From Pseudomonadota bacterium (GTDB lineage: Bacteria; Pseudomonadota; Gammaproteobacteria; Steroidobacterales; Steroidobacteraceae): a stretch of 21,273 nucleotides of DNA. The position numbers were made by a program, and so were the translations under genes. Position 1 is the first letter of the stretch, and the number at the start of each line of letters is the position of its first letter. This document shows positions 7,914 through 16,284 of this stretch, in pieces. The notes below the pieces were generated by a model. It saw only the letters and a program-made list of their open reading frames with translations. It had not been told where the DNA came from and did no database searches. The stretch is taken from contig JAEWLQ010000124.1 of the NCBI GenBank assembly GCA_023457495.1, positions 1-21,273 on the forward strand. Reading direction: 5' to 3'.

Positions 7914-7943
7914 TTGCGGCGAGCTGAGTGACACTTGTATCTT
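7914..7943 (+). promoter_or_regulatory. Possible sigma-70 promoter for the DUF3187 gene
   Basis: TTGCGG (7914-7919), an 18-bp spacer and TATCTT (7938-7943) form a moderate match to a sigma-70 promoter. It sits in the 192-bp gap between the divergent TonB receptor and DUF3187 genes and would give a leader of about 40 bases ending in the good ribosome site GGAG at 7980-7983. This is a single hit by eye with four of six bases matching in each box or fewer. Confidence 0.3.
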
Positions 7944-7989
7944 TTGCGCCACCGCGTGATCCTGGTTGGAACGTGGATTGGAGTAATCG

Positions 7990-9096
7990 ATGAACATCGG
8001 GACACCCGGACGTGCCCTGCTCGCCTTTCTCGTCCTCGCTTTCTTTGCCGGCGACGCCGATGCGGAAGGCCGCTTCTATGGAATGCTGCGATCGCGTGAC
8101 CTGACACCCTTCGGGTTCCTGCGTCTCGACATGCGCCCCGCGCACGCGATCAACATCGAGCCCCACACCTGGGCGATCGAAGCGGAGTACGGGCACCAGA
8201 ACACCTGGGCCCTGAGCCCGGCGGTCGAGGCCTATCTAGTTCAGCTGGAGGCGCAGGGCCGCCGCGAACTGGGTCCGCAGGAGATCGCCGAGATACAGGC
8301 CCTGCCCGGGGAGAACTACCTGGTCGATATCGAGTCCTCGACGCTCGATGTCGCGTTTCATTACAAACTTTCGAGCCAGTGGAGCGCGTACGTCATCGCG
8401 ACGCTCGTGACATACCAGGGCGGATTCCTCGATTCGTCGATCGAAGGTTTTCACGACTCGTTCGGCTTCAGCACCTTCGGCCGCCACGCGCTCGCGCGCA
8501 ACCGCACGAACCTCGTGTACGACCTCAAGCGCACCCAGGTCGTCCTGCTCGGCGAACCGCATACGACCGGGTTCGCCGATCCGACCTTCGGACTGCGTTA
8601 CTCGGGCATCAAACTACCCGGAAAATGGCAGATGTCGCTCGAGACCGCGGTGAAGGTACCCATCGACGGCCAGCGCCTGTTCCTGTCCACCGGCCGTACC
8701 GACTACGGATTCCAGGCGTCGTTTCGCCGGCTCGGAGCCGCCAACGGCCTGCACATCGATCTATCCACCGTCTACTACGCGGGCGAGGAACTGCCCGCGC
8801 ATCACGAGGCGCAGCTGGTGCCGACGATCGTCGTCGGCTGGGAGCGGATCCTGACCGAGCGCACTAATGTGAACCTGCAGGCGTACGCGAGCCGCAGTGT
8901 CTACCGGCACAGTGACACGGACCTCGAGGACCTGCTCAAGGACAAGTTCCAGTTGAGTCTCGGCGTGCGGCATCGCTTCGACTGCTGCGTCGTCTCGTTC
9001 GCGGTGACCGAGAACCTGCAGAATCTCAACAACACCCCCGATGTCGGCTTCCAGGCCGGCTTCGCATGGATTCCGGGAATCAGGCCCCAGCGTTAA
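7990..9096 (+). CDS. DUF3187-like predicted outer-membrane beta-barrel protein
   Basis: The 368-aa protein has a signal peptide at residues 1-25 (hydrophobic core LLAFLVLAFFAG, cut after DADA). The mature part is rich in alternating polar/hydrophobic strands, with features such as FADPTFGLRYSG and FRRLGAANGLHIDLSTVYY, as expected for an outer-membrane barrel. The overall layout (short N-terminal phrase leading to a 'GFLRLDMRPA' stretch, GEPHTTGFADPTFG, HRFDCCVVSFAVTENLQN near the end) matches my memory of the DUF3187 family, whose function is unknown. Two adjacent Cys precede the last strands. Translation start is set by GGAG six bases before ATG 7990. The gene is divergent from a TonB receptor, and its TAA overlaps the stop of the convergent CHASE2 gene, sharing TTA/TAA at 9093-9096. 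A link to the receptor is possible but only positional. Confidence 0.75.
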   Translation: MNIGTPGRALLAFLVLAFFAGDADAEGRFYGMLRSRDLTPFGFLRLDMRPAHAINIEPHTWAIEAEYGHQNTWALSPAVEAYLVQLEAQGRRELGPQEIAEIQALPGENYLVDIESSTLDVAFHYKLSSQWSAYVIATLVTYQGGFLDSSIEGFHDSFGFSTFGRHALARNRTNLVYDLKRTQVVLLGEPHTTGFADPTFGLRYSGIKLPGKWQMSLETAVKVPIDGQRLFLSTGRTDYGFQASFRRLGAANGLHIDLSTVYYAGEELPAHHEAQLVPTIVVGWERILTERTNVNLQAYASRSVYRHSDTDLEDLLKDKFQLSLGVRHRFDCCVVSFAVTENLQNLNNTPDVGFQAGFAWIPGIRPQR

Positions 9097-10622
9097 ACCC
9101 GCATCGAGGGACCGGACTCGTGGCCGCGGCTGCCGGGTGGCGGCATCCACTGATCAGGCATTTCATCCTGGCGCAGGTATCGTCCCTGCAAGCGGCGGTC
9201 GCGGATGTCGCGCACGGTCACCGCGAACAGCCGCGCGGTATCGAGTCGTACCTGCCGCGACGAAATCTCGACGGGAAATACTTCTCCCGACAGGGTGCGC
9301 GCATCGCACTCGCGCCCCCGCTCATCGAGCACGAAGAGCCGCGCCCCGGCGCCTTCGCCCGCGAACAGCGTGATGAATTTCCCGAGCGGTTGATCGACCA
9401 GCTCGTGAACGGGGCTGTCGAACAACCGTGATGCGGCTGCATTCGCCGCGCGGATGACGCCGCGCTCGTCGACGCAGAGCAGCGGATCGCTCGAGTCCTG
9501 CACGATGCCGTCGAGTCGCGCGTTGCGGCGATCGATGCGCAGCGCGGCCGCGAGCGCGCGCCAGACCCGCGGGTCGAGCGATCGCAACGTGGCGGCCACG
9601 CACATCAACAGCCCCGCGAGCAACGGAGCCGCGGCGCCAATCCACAGCCGGTAGTGCGCGAACGCCAGGAAGCTCAGCGCCACCACCGCGCATGAGGACA
9701 GCGTCAGCACGATGAGGTTGCGCCACCCGTTCTTGCCGTACAGCCAGGCCACGAGCAAGGTCCATGACACGATCAGCAACGACAACTTCCAGCCGGTCGG
9801 CGCGGATGGCGCGCCGGCGCGAACGGTTTCATACGCAAGGGCTTGCACGATGACCGCCGGCAAGGCGCCGTGCGCGGGAACCGGCAGCATGTCCGCGATC
9901 CCGGGCACCGTCGCTCCGACGAATATCCGTTTTCCGGCCAGCGCTTCGAGCGGCACGCGGCCCGCGAGCACGTCGGCATAGGAAATCTGGGTGAACGATG
10001 ACGGCAGAATCGAATAATCGATGATGACGTCGTGCTCCTCGGGCAACGTGCGCAGGGGATCGACGACACTGCGTTGCCAGCCCGTTCCCCGCTTCCATGA
10101 GTTGCGCCACGTGCGCACGAGGCCATCCGGCGCGGTTTCATGCGCTTCGATCACGAGCTCGACGCCCCGCACGAATCGCGGCCGGGGGCCCTTGAGGATG
10201 GTTTCGCCCTCGGCGGCCGAAGCCGGTCGCACGCGGACCGGCAGTTGCAGCGGGTAGTCGCGCGGCTTCGCCAGCGCGGTCTCGAGCAAGGCATCGTCGT
10301 ACGTGTTGGACAACGTGCTGAAATCGAGATCGATGAAAAGGGCGCGGGGCGCGGCGCGGGTGACCTGCGCGATCAGTTGCGCGTGATAAGCGCGTGGCCA
10401 GGGCCACTCGCCCAACGCATCGAGGCTCGGTTCGTCGACTGCGACGATCACGACGTCGGAGGAAACCGCGCGCGCGAGCCACCGGGCGCGCGCGTCGGCG
10501 AGCGCATCGTCAAAAGGGCGAAAAGCTCCCAGGAGTTGCAGCGCGGCCACGCACGCGACCACCGCCGACACGATGAGCAGGAGGGTGGGCTGGACGAGCC
10601 GTCGCGCCGACAGCGTTATCAT
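9093..10622 (-). CDS. CHASE2-PAS membrane sensor protein lacking an output domain
   Basis: The 509-aa protein has one N-terminal membrane helix (about 11-33), then a periplasmic CHASE2 domain (about 35-270) with the hallmark VVIVAVDEPSLDALGEWPWP (57-76), RALFIDLDFS and GKRIFVGATVPGIADMLPVP. Three closely spaced membrane helices follow (about 279-296, 302-323 and 328-347), then a cytoplasmic PAS domain (about 366-475; LDGIVQDSSDPLLCVDERG, ANAAASRLF, EVFPVEISS, FAVTVRDIRDRR). CHASE2 proteins normally continue into GGDEF/EAL, histidine kinase, adenylate cyclase or Ser/Thr kinase domains. Here only about 34 unrecognisable residues follow the PAS before the stop, and the DNA beyond codes for DUF3187 on the other strand. 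It could signal through a separate partner by PAS dimerisation, or be a remnant. No good ribosome site precedes ATG 10622. Domain calls are firm. Confidence 0.87.
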   Translation of the reverse strand: MITLSARRLVQPTLLLIVSAVVACVAALQLLGAFRPFDDALADARARWLARAVSSDVVIVAVDEPSLDALGEWPWPRAYHAQLIAQVTRAAPRALFIDLDFSTLSNTYDDALLETALAKPRDYPLQLPVRVRPASAAEGETILKGPRPRFVRGVELVIEAHETAPDGLVRTWRNSWKRGTGWQRSVVDPLRTLPEEHDVIIDYSILPSSFTQISYADVLAGRVPLEALAGKRIFVGATVPGIADMLPVPAHGALPAVIVQALAYETVRAGAPSAPTGWKLSLLIVSWTLLVAWLYGKNGWRNLIVLTLSSCAVVALSFLAFAHYRLWIGAAAPLLAGLLMCVAATLRSLDPRVWRALAAALRIDRRNARLDGIVQDSSDPLLCVDERGVIRAANAAASRLFDSPVHELVDQPLGKFITLFAGEGAGARLFVLDERGRECDARTLSGEVFPVEISSRQVRLDTARLFAVTVRDIRDRRLQGRYLRQDEMPDQWMPPPGSRGHESGPSMRV

Positions 10623-10643
10623 CAGACTAACTAGTGACCCCGG

Positions 10644-10668
10644 ATCGTTCGTTCTGTTTTATCGTTCG
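10644..10668. repeat. 8-bp direct repeat ATCGTTCG, 17-bp period, upstream of the CHASE2-PAS gene
   Basis: ATCGTTCG occurs at 10644-10651 and again at 10661-10668, 22 and 39 bp upstream of the CHASE2-PAS start, in the 223-bp gap before the divergent hydrolase. A period close to one and a half helix turns with identical arms is compatible with a dimeric regulator or chance. The rest of this gap shows no convincing promoter. Confidence 0.3.
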
Positions 10669-10845
10669 CAGCCGGAATGCTACTGAGGGCGCAGCCCGAG
10701 CAATGTGAGCCGCATCTCAACGCGGGCGCGCGGCGGTGGAAGCCCTCGGCGAGCTGACAATAAGGGTGACTCGGCCAGAGAACTTGCGGCTTCGCCCTAC
10801 GGCGTCGGCCTTGTCACTCGAATCGATTCGCGCGATCTTGGGGCG

Positions 10846-11580
10846 ATGACCCAAGGCGGGATCACACGAGTTGCGGCATTGTTCGCCATCTGTGCCCTGG
10901 CGACCGGCGCGCGGGCGGACGCAACCTATCTCGAGCGCAAGGTCACGACGGCGGAAGTATTTGGCGCCGAGCAGGCGGCGAAGCTGGCGCACACGCTGCC
11001 GGTCGACCGGGCGGTGAATTTCCGGCTGCGGCTTCCCGACCGCGCCGCGGCCGACGCGCCGAGCGGTGTCGTCGTGTTCATCAAGCCGACCGATGATGGG
11101 ACCTTTCCCGAGAGCTGGCGCGGCGTGTTCGACGCGCGCAATCTCGTATGGATCAGCCCCGACGACTTCGGCAATGACAAGCTGACGGCCCAGCGCATGC
11201 TGGTCGCGATCATGGCCTCACAACTGGCAGGCGAGATCGCGAAGGTGGACGACGCACGCGTGTTCGTCGCCGGCATGTCGGGCGGCGGCCGGGTCGCGAG
11301 CCAGACGATCACACATTCGCCGGAGCTGTTCGCGGGCGCGGTCTACATCGTGGGCGCGGATCTGCCCAAGGAGCCAGTGAAGCCGCTCGTGTTCGAACGC
11401 CGCTTCGTGTTCATCACGGGCCGGGAGGATTTCAACCGCGGCGAAATGCGTCGCGTGTTCGCGCGTTACGGCAAGCTGGGCGCCGCTCACGCCAAGCTGA
11501 TGGACCTGCCACACCTGGGGCACGATTACCCATCCGCCGAGGAATTCGGCCAGGCGATCGATTTCCTCGACGCGAAATGA
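10846..11580 (+). CDS. Exported alpha/beta hydrolase (esterase/depolymerase-like)
   Basis: The 244-aa serine hydrolase is predicted to be secreted. The ATG at 10846 gives a standard signal peptide (1-24, ending GARA); the 47-codon upstream extension in frame has no such logic and is rejected. The nucleophile elbow is GMSGGG with Ser145 after a VFVAG strand. Asp195 in TGREDF and His226 in LGHDYP fall at the expected spots for the other triad residues. The layout (SGVVVFIKPTDDG, then ISPDDFGND, then the elbow) resembles the PHB-depolymerase/predicted-esterase clan, but the substrate cannot be read. The stop lies five bases before the stop of the convergent amino-acid permease. Only a weak GGGG precedes the start. 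It is divergent from the CHASE2-PAS gene, and no promoter was found with confidence. Confidence 0.8.
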   Translation: MTQGGITRVAALFAICALATGARADATYLERKVTTAEVFGAEQAAKLAHTLPVDRAVNFRLRLPDRAAADAPSGVVVFIKPTDDGTFPESWRGVFDARNLVWISPDDFGNDKLTAQRMLVAIMASQLAGEIAKVDDARVFVAGMSGGGRVASQTITHSPELFAGAVYIVGADLPKEPVKPLVFERRFVFITGREDFNRGEMRRVFARYGKLGAAHAKLMDLPHLGHDYPSAEEFGQAIDFLDAK

Positions 11581-11585
11581 CCCGG

Positions 11586-12944
11586 TCAGGGTGATTTGAC
11601 GAACGCGCGCTTCACCAGCAGCGCGGCGACGATCACGCCGAAGCAAGCCAGGCTGGCCCACATCTCAGGCTGTTTGCTCGGCATGAAACACATGGCCACC
11701 AGCACCGCGAACATGGCGATGGCCGCGCCGGCCGCCACCAGCTTCACGCCGCCGGCGCCGCGGTGCGCTGCATCCTGGTATGGGAAGCGGAAGTGCGAAA
11801 TCACCACGAATAGATAGGTGAACAGCATCAGTGCGCCGCAGGAGTTCAGCAGGAACGTGAAGAGCTCCGCGGGCGCGACGTCGCGCATCAGCATCACGAT
11901 GAATCCGAAGGCGCTGCCCAGCAGGATCGCGCGTGCCGGCACCTGCCGCCGGTTCACCTGGATCAGCCAGCGCGGCGCGTCACCCTTGTCGGCCATGGCG
12001 AACAGGACGCGCGCGGTGACGTAGACACCGGAGTTGAGACACGAGAGCACTGCCGTGAGCACGACGATGTTCATGATGAGCGCGGCGCCCGGAATGCCGA
12101 TCCGGTCCAGCGCCAGCGCGAAGGACGAGTCGCCGGGTTTGAACGCCGTCCAGGGCACGATGCACAGGATGAGCAGGATCGACAACACGTAGAACAGCAG
12201 GATTCGCAGCACGACGGTCGCGGCCAGCCGCGACATGGTTTTGTTCGACTCCGCCGATTCGGCCGCCGCGACGGTGACGATCTCGGCACCCACCATGGAG
12301 AAGATGACGGTGGTCACGCCCGCGAGGATCTGCACCCATCCGAAGGGCGCGAAGCCCTGGTGCGTCCAGAGGTTGGTGAAGCCGGGACTCGACGGATTAC
12401 CGACGCCCAGCAGCCACGAGGCCGTCACGACGATGAAGACGACGATCGCCGCGACCTTGATCGATGCGAACCAGAATTCGAACTCGCCGTACGAGCGTGC
12501 CGAAGCGAGATTCACCGCGGTCAGCACGATCATGAGCACGAGGCCGATCTGCCACACCTCGAACATCGGCAGCCACGCCTGGATCGTGACGGCGCCCGCG
12601 ATGGCTTCGATGGCCACGACCACGACCCAGAACCACCAGTACAACCAGCCGGTGACGAACCCCGCGCCATCGCCGAGGCCGGCGCGCACGTACTCGGTGA
12701 ACGAGCCCAGTCCCGGTTGATCCATCGCCATGCGCGCCAGGATGCGGATGACGGCGAACACGACGATTCCCGCGAAGAGGTAGCTGAGGATGACTGCCGG
12801 GCCGATGGTCGCAATGGCGGCGCTCGAGCCGACGAACACGCCGGCCCCGATGATTCCGCCGATGGAGATCATCGTGAGGTGGCGGGCGCGCAGGGACTTG
12901 GACAGACGGGACGATGCGGGCAAGGAAATGTCGGTGGCGTTCAA
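11586..12944 (-). CDS. APC-superfamily amino-acid permease (AAT/GabP type)
   Basis: This inner-membrane secondary transporter has 452 aa and about 12 helices. The first-helix signature MISIGGIIGAGVFVGS (25-40) with GPAVILSYLFAG is diagnostic of the amino acid-polyamine-organocation superfamily. GLGSFTEYVRAGLGDGAGF, AAAESAESNKTMSRLA and the NSGVYVTARVLFAMADKGDA region are typical of the AAT subfamily (GABA, proline, aromatic and asparagine permeases), which are proton symporters. Which amino acid is carried cannot be read from the sequence. It follows a 1009-aa TonB receptor on the same strand but is separated by a strong intrinsic terminator, so it needs its own promoter; a weak candidate is present 29 bases upstream of the ATG. 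The gene ends five bases from the convergent hydrolase. Confidence 0.9.
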   Translation of the reverse strand: MNATDISLPASSRLSKSLRARHLTMISIGGIIGAGVFVGSSAAIATIGPAVILSYLFAGIVVFAVIRILARMAMDQPGLGSFTEYVRAGLGDGAGFVTGWLYWWFWVVVVAIEAIAGAVTIQAWLPMFEVWQIGLVLMIVLTAVNLASARSYGEFEFWFASIKVAAIVVFIVVTASWLLGVGNPSSPGFTNLWTHQGFAPFGWVQILAGVTTVIFSMVGAEIVTVAAAESAESNKTMSRLAATVVLRILLFYVLSILLILCIVPWTAFKPGDSSFALALDRIGIPGAALIMNIVVLTAVLSCLNSGVYVTARVLFAMADKGDAPRWLIQVNRRQVPARAILLGSAFGFIVMLMRDVAPAELFTFLLNSCGALMLFTYLFVVISHFRFPYQDAAHRGAGGVKLVAAGAAIAMFAVLVAMCFMPSKQPEMWASLACFGVIVAALLVKRAFVKSP

Positions 12945-12972
12945 GGCGGCTCACTCTCGTTGTAGTGCCATG

Positions 12973-13002
12973 AAAATACGCCGGATCTGCATCCGCGTCC
13001 AA
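12973..13002 (-). promoter_or_regulatory. Weak sigma-70 promoter candidate for the amino-acid permease
   Basis: On the minus strand TTGGAC (12997-13002), an 18-bp spacer and TATTTT (12973-12978) lie between the terminator and the permease start at 12944. The matches are only partial, but a promoter is needed here because the upstream receptor transcript should end at 13012. Confidence 0.3.
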
Positions 13003-13011
13003 GCCGCGGGC

Positions 13012-13043
13012 AAAAAAAAAGCCGGGGCCAAAAGGCCCCGGCT
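13012..13043 (-). terminator. Rho-independent terminator of the 1009-aa TonB receptor
   Basis: On the minus strand a perfect 10-bp stem AGCCGGGGCC / GGCCCCGGCT (arms 13034-13043 and 13020-13029) with a TTTT loop is followed by an unbroken run of T (13019 down to 13012). It starts 28 bp after the receptor stop codon. It separates the receptor from the downstream permease. The plus strand has no T-run after the hairpin, so it works in one direction. Confidence 0.93.
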
Positions 13044-13070
13044 CTCCTCGATCACGAGGCTGTGAGACGC

Positions 13071-16000
13071 TCAGAACTTGAAGGTCGCACCCAGCGTGTA
13101 GGTCGTGCCGGTCTCCGTCTCGAACAACGTGTCCTCGCGGGTGTTGTCGATGTACAGCACGTTGCGCTCGCCCGTGAGGTTCTGCGCCTCCAGCATGATG
13201 GTCAGGTTCTCGTTCACGTACCAGGAAGCCTGCGCGTCCACGAAGGTGGTCGCCAGGTCGCCGCGCACGTCGCTGCCCGGAGAGGCAGGCAATGCACGGA
13301 AGAACCGGTCGCGATACGACGCCGTGGTCCGGATGCTGAAGCGGCTGTCCTCGTAGAAGATCGTGCCACTCGCGGAGTTGGGCGACAGTCCCACGAGATC
13401 CGCGGTCGTGGTGGCCGTGGGCACGCCATTGGCGCTCGCGAGGATGTACTCGATCTCGGCCTCGGCCTTCGTGTAGTTAGCCAGAACGCCGAAATTGCTC
13501 CAGATCCCCGGCAGGAAGTTGAACTGCACCTGCGTGTTGATCTCGAAGCCCTTGAGCGGACCTCCCGGCGTGTTCTCGAAGCGGCCCACCGTGAAGATGT
13601 CCGTGGGCGAGGACGGCGATCCATCCAGCAACGCGGGCGGAAGACCGAGCTCGTTGAACGGGATCTGGCTCGTGATGCGCTGGATGAAGCTCTCGATGTC
13701 CTTGTAGAAGTAGGCCACCGACAGCAGCGAACCCTCGGAGAAGTACCACTCCACGGCCAGGTCCGCGGTCTTCGCGCGGATCGGATTGAGGAACGGATTG
13801 TTCACGTTGCCCGTGCGCGTGGTCGCCGTGACGCCCGCGGTCGGCGCCAGGTTGCCGAGCTCGGGACGCGACATCACCTTCGAGCCGGAGAGGCGCACGA
13901 GCAGGTCGTCGGTGAGTTCGAACACGACGTTGAACGACGGCAGCGTGTCCGTGTACTCGCGCTCTACCTCGTTGTACTGGGCGAATGAGGTGAATGGCGA
14001 AGTACCCGGCGAAGTCACCGGAATGACGCCGGCCGCGACCTGCTTGGTCTTGACGTAGCGCACGCCGAAGTCGCCGCGGATGGGAATGCGCCAGTCATCA
14101 CCCGAGTTGAAGTTGAACATGGCGAAGCCGCTGGTGACGTCTTCGAAGATGCTGCTCAGCGCGGCGCCGCAGTCCGGCGCCTGGCAGGTCAGGATGCTGT
14201 CGATGTCGAACACCTCGTCCCACTTCTTGAGATCGATGGCCGCCCAGCTCGCCGGCGCGCCCGAACCGAACAGGTCATCGAGACCGCTGATCTGCCGCGT
14301 GATGTCCGCCATCGTGACGCCCGCTGGCAGGTTCAGCGTGGTGGTCATGTTCCGCAGCGGGTTCGAGCCACGCAGGCTGAAGTGGTTTTCACGGTATTGA
14401 CCGCCAACCTTGAGCTTCCACATGTCGGCCATCTGCCAGCCACCCTCGAGTTCGAAGGTGTTGATGGTCGTGATGTTCCTCTGCGGCTTGCCCTGCAGCG
14501 AGAAGCCGCCGAGCACGGTCTGGTTGCCGTCCGGCGTCGCCGCGTAGATGAAGTTGTTCGGATCTGACACGTCGAAGCCGAACGTGATGATCGGCGACGT
14601 ACGACCACCGCGGAAGTCCACCGCGAAATTGTCCGTGTCGATCGCATCCATGAAGGTCTGGAAACGCAGCGGGCCATCCCACTCGTTGATCGAGCGGCCG
14701 GCGTAGGCGCGCACGTCGAACGCATCGTTGAACTTGTGCGTGAATTCCAGGCTGCCCTGCTTGAACGTCGAGACGAACTGGTCGACCAGGCCTTCGGAGC
14801 GCACATCGACGCCGTCGAACAGGCCGTAGGTCAACGAGCCGAGCGGGTCGAATTCGACGTCGCGGATCGAGACCATGGGCTGGCCGTTGTTGCTGATGTT
14901 GCGGCCGAAGGAGAGTCCGAGGATGTAATTGTCGCGGCGCTCCTGCTGGTAGCGGGAAAGCAAGCCATCCAGCGAAATCGTCGTGTTCTCCGTCGGCTGC
15001 CACTGGAACGACAAACTACCGCCGGTGCGCTCGGTGTCCTGCTCGGAGTTCACGTAGCGCGGCAGGCGCGGATGGAACGCGCCGCCACCGGGCACGAGGT
15101 TGCCGGCGGCGTCGCGAATCGCCGGGTTCGTCATGTTGTAGACGGTGGTGAACGCCGCGAGATCGCTGGTACGCGGGTTGGTGTTGCCGATTGCGTTTTG
15201 CACGCTGCAATTGTTCGCGTCCGCGCCGCGCACACCGTTGGCGGGGCTCATGCCGGTCAGCGTCCAGCCGATGGGCGTGCAGAACGGCAGGTTCACGGGC
15301 GCGCCCGCCGTGCCGATATTGTTGCCGTTCGTGCCGAAGTGAAGGATGTCCACCGCGGAATATCCGACTTCGCGCGTATGACGCTCCTGGTACGAGAAGG
15401 TCGCCAGTACGCCGAAGGTCTCATCGAAGAATTTCTTGCCCGCGAGCAGCGAAACGCGCGGATCGACCTCTTCGCTCACTTCGTTGTAGATGCCGCGCGC
15501 CGTGATGCTGAAAGCCTGGTTGTCGGCGTAGTCGAAGGGCCGCGGCGAACGCAGATCGACCGTCGCGCCGAGCGAGCCTTCTTCGACGTCGGCCGACGGC
15601 GTCTTGCGCACCGCGAGCTGCGAGAAGATCTCGGTCGGGAACACGTTGAAGTCGAAGGCGCGGCCGTTGTTGCCCGCGCCGTAGATGTCGCTCGAGCCGG
15701 TTTGCGCGGCGCCTTCCATGCCGTTGATGCGCACTTTCGTGAAACCGGGACCGAGTCCGCGCACGGAGATGTTTCGTCCCTCGCCACCGTCGCCGCGCGT
15801 CAGCGCGACACCCGGGATGCGTTGCATCGATTCGGCGAGATTGCTGTCGGGAAACTTGCCGATGTCTTCCGCGGCGATCACGTCGATCGCGGCGGTTTCG
15901 TTGCGCTTCTCGCTGAGCGCGGCGTTCAGCGAGCCACGGAAGCCGGTGACGACGACTTCATCGAGCTCCTGGGACGGCGACTCGTCGGCGGCCATCACGG

Positions 16001-16100
16001 CGCCCATCGAGCCCAGACACATCGCCACCGCGATCGCGATGCGCGAGCGCGGGACAAGCGATGGCAAGAAAGAGACCTGTTTTCTGCTAAGCACGTGCAT
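13071..16100 (-). CDS. TonB-dependent receptor, Xanthomonas/Caulobacter subgroup (1009 aa)
   Basis: This outer-membrane import receptor has a signal peptide at about 1-38 (basic start, hydrophobic IAIAVAMCLGSMGAVMA). A TonB box EVVVTGFRGSL follows at 48-58. The plug (about 60-190) contains DIGKFPDSNLAESMQRIPGV (79-98), NISVRGLGPGFTKVRINGME (110-129) and PSADVEEGSLGATVDLRSPR (168-187); these are hallmarks of the TonB-Xanth-Caul group (TIGR01782). The barrel continues to the terminal aromatic TFKF. Many members import plant- or algal-derived oligosaccharides, but the substrate here is unassigned and no carbohydrate enzyme is nearby. GAGGGG, two bases before the ATG at 16100, is the ribosome site. 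Transcription ends at the terminator at 13012-13043. Two palindromes lie in the 270-bp upstream gap. The tRNA-Phe gene is upstream on the same strand. Confidence 0.93.
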   Translation of the reverse strand: MHVLSRKQVSFLPSLVPRSRIAIAVAMCLGSMGAVMAADESPSQELDEVVVTGFRGSLNAALSEKRNETAAIDVIAAEDIGKFPDSNLAESMQRIPGVALTRGDGGEGRNISVRGLGPGFTKVRINGMEGAAQTGSSDIYGAGNNGRAFDFNVFPTEIFSQLAVRKTPSADVEEGSLGATVDLRSPRPFDYADNQAFSITARGIYNEVSEEVDPRVSLLAGKKFFDETFGVLATFSYQERHTREVGYSAVDILHFGTNGNNIGTAGAPVNLPFCTPIGWTLTGMSPANGVRGADANNCSVQNAIGNTNPRTSDLAAFTTVYNMTNPAIRDAAGNLVPGGGAFHPRLPRYVNSEQDTERTGGSLSFQWQPTENTTISLDGLLSRYQQERRDNYILGLSFGRNISNNGQPMVSIRDVEFDPLGSLTYGLFDGVDVRSEGLVDQFVSTFKQGSLEFTHKFNDAFDVRAYAGRSINEWDGPLRFQTFMDAIDTDNFAVDFRGGRTSPIITFGFDVSDPNNFIYAATPDGNQTVLGGFSLQGKPQRNITTINTFELEGGWQMADMWKLKVGGQYRENHFSLRGSNPLRNMTTTLNLPAGVTMADITRQISGLDDLFGSGAPASWAAIDLKKWDEVFDIDSILTCQAPDCGAALSSIFEDVTSGFAMFNFNSGDDWRIPIRGDFGVRYVKTKQVAAGVIPVTSPGTSPFTSFAQYNEVEREYTDTLPSFNVVFELTDDLLVRLSGSKVMSRPELGNLAPTAGVTATTRTGNVNNPFLNPIRAKTADLAVEWYFSEGSLLSVAYFYKDIESFIQRITSQIPFNELGLPPALLDGSPSSPTDIFTVGRFENTPGGPLKGFEINTQVQFNFLPGIWSNFGVLANYTKAEAEIEYILASANGVPTATTTADLVGLSPNSASGTIFYEDSRFSIRTTASYRDRFFRALPASPGSDVRGDLATTFVDAQASWYVNENLTIMLEAQNLTGERNVLYIDNTREDTLFETETGTTYTLGATFKF

Positions 16101-16161
16101 TTCCCCTCAAGCAAAGTCGCGCTCTGTGATGAACGACGTGCCCCTTCCGCGGCCGTTCACC

Positions 16162-16178
16162 GTTCGAAATGATCGAAC
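16162..16178. promoter_or_regulatory. Palindrome GTTCGA-N5-TCGAAC upstream of the TonB receptor, candidate operator
   Basis: Two perfect 6-bp arms (16162-16167 and 16173-16178) are separated by five bases, 62 bp upstream of the receptor ATG. Size and position fit a dimeric repressor site. No regulator gene is present in the window, and the regulator family cannot be named. Confidence 0.35.
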
Positions 16179-16284
16179 TTGATCAGTATGTACCGCAAGT
16201 GACACCGATTTACCAGCAGGACAATCCCCGTCGTGGCGCGTGAGCAACGCCTTCCGATGCGTTTGACACTGAGCGAAATCAAAG

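Noticed and set aside
8900..9096. Remnant of a GGDEF or kinase domain following the CHASE2-PAS gene
   Set aside because: All three minus-strand frames of the DUF3187 3' end were scanned by eye; no GGDEF, EAL, H-box or ATP-binding motif is seen.
10705..10845. Upstream extension of the alpha/beta hydrolase
   Set aside because: The start at 10846 gives a clean signal peptide; the extra 47 residues are arginine/glycine-rich and would bury it.
13012..13020. Nine-A run as a slippage site or assembly error
   Set aside because: It is the T-tract of a perfect terminator hairpin on the minus strand, which explains it fully.
14736..16172. 478-aa plus-strand open frame inside the second TonB receptor
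   Set aside because: A shadow frame antisense to the receptor, rich in Arg/Val/Ala without motifs, and running through its signal peptide and ribosome site.
16263..16268. Plus-strand TTGACA as a promoter
   Set aside because: No -10-like box lies 16-19 bases downstream, and the next plus-strand gene begins 400 bp away beyond the tRNA.
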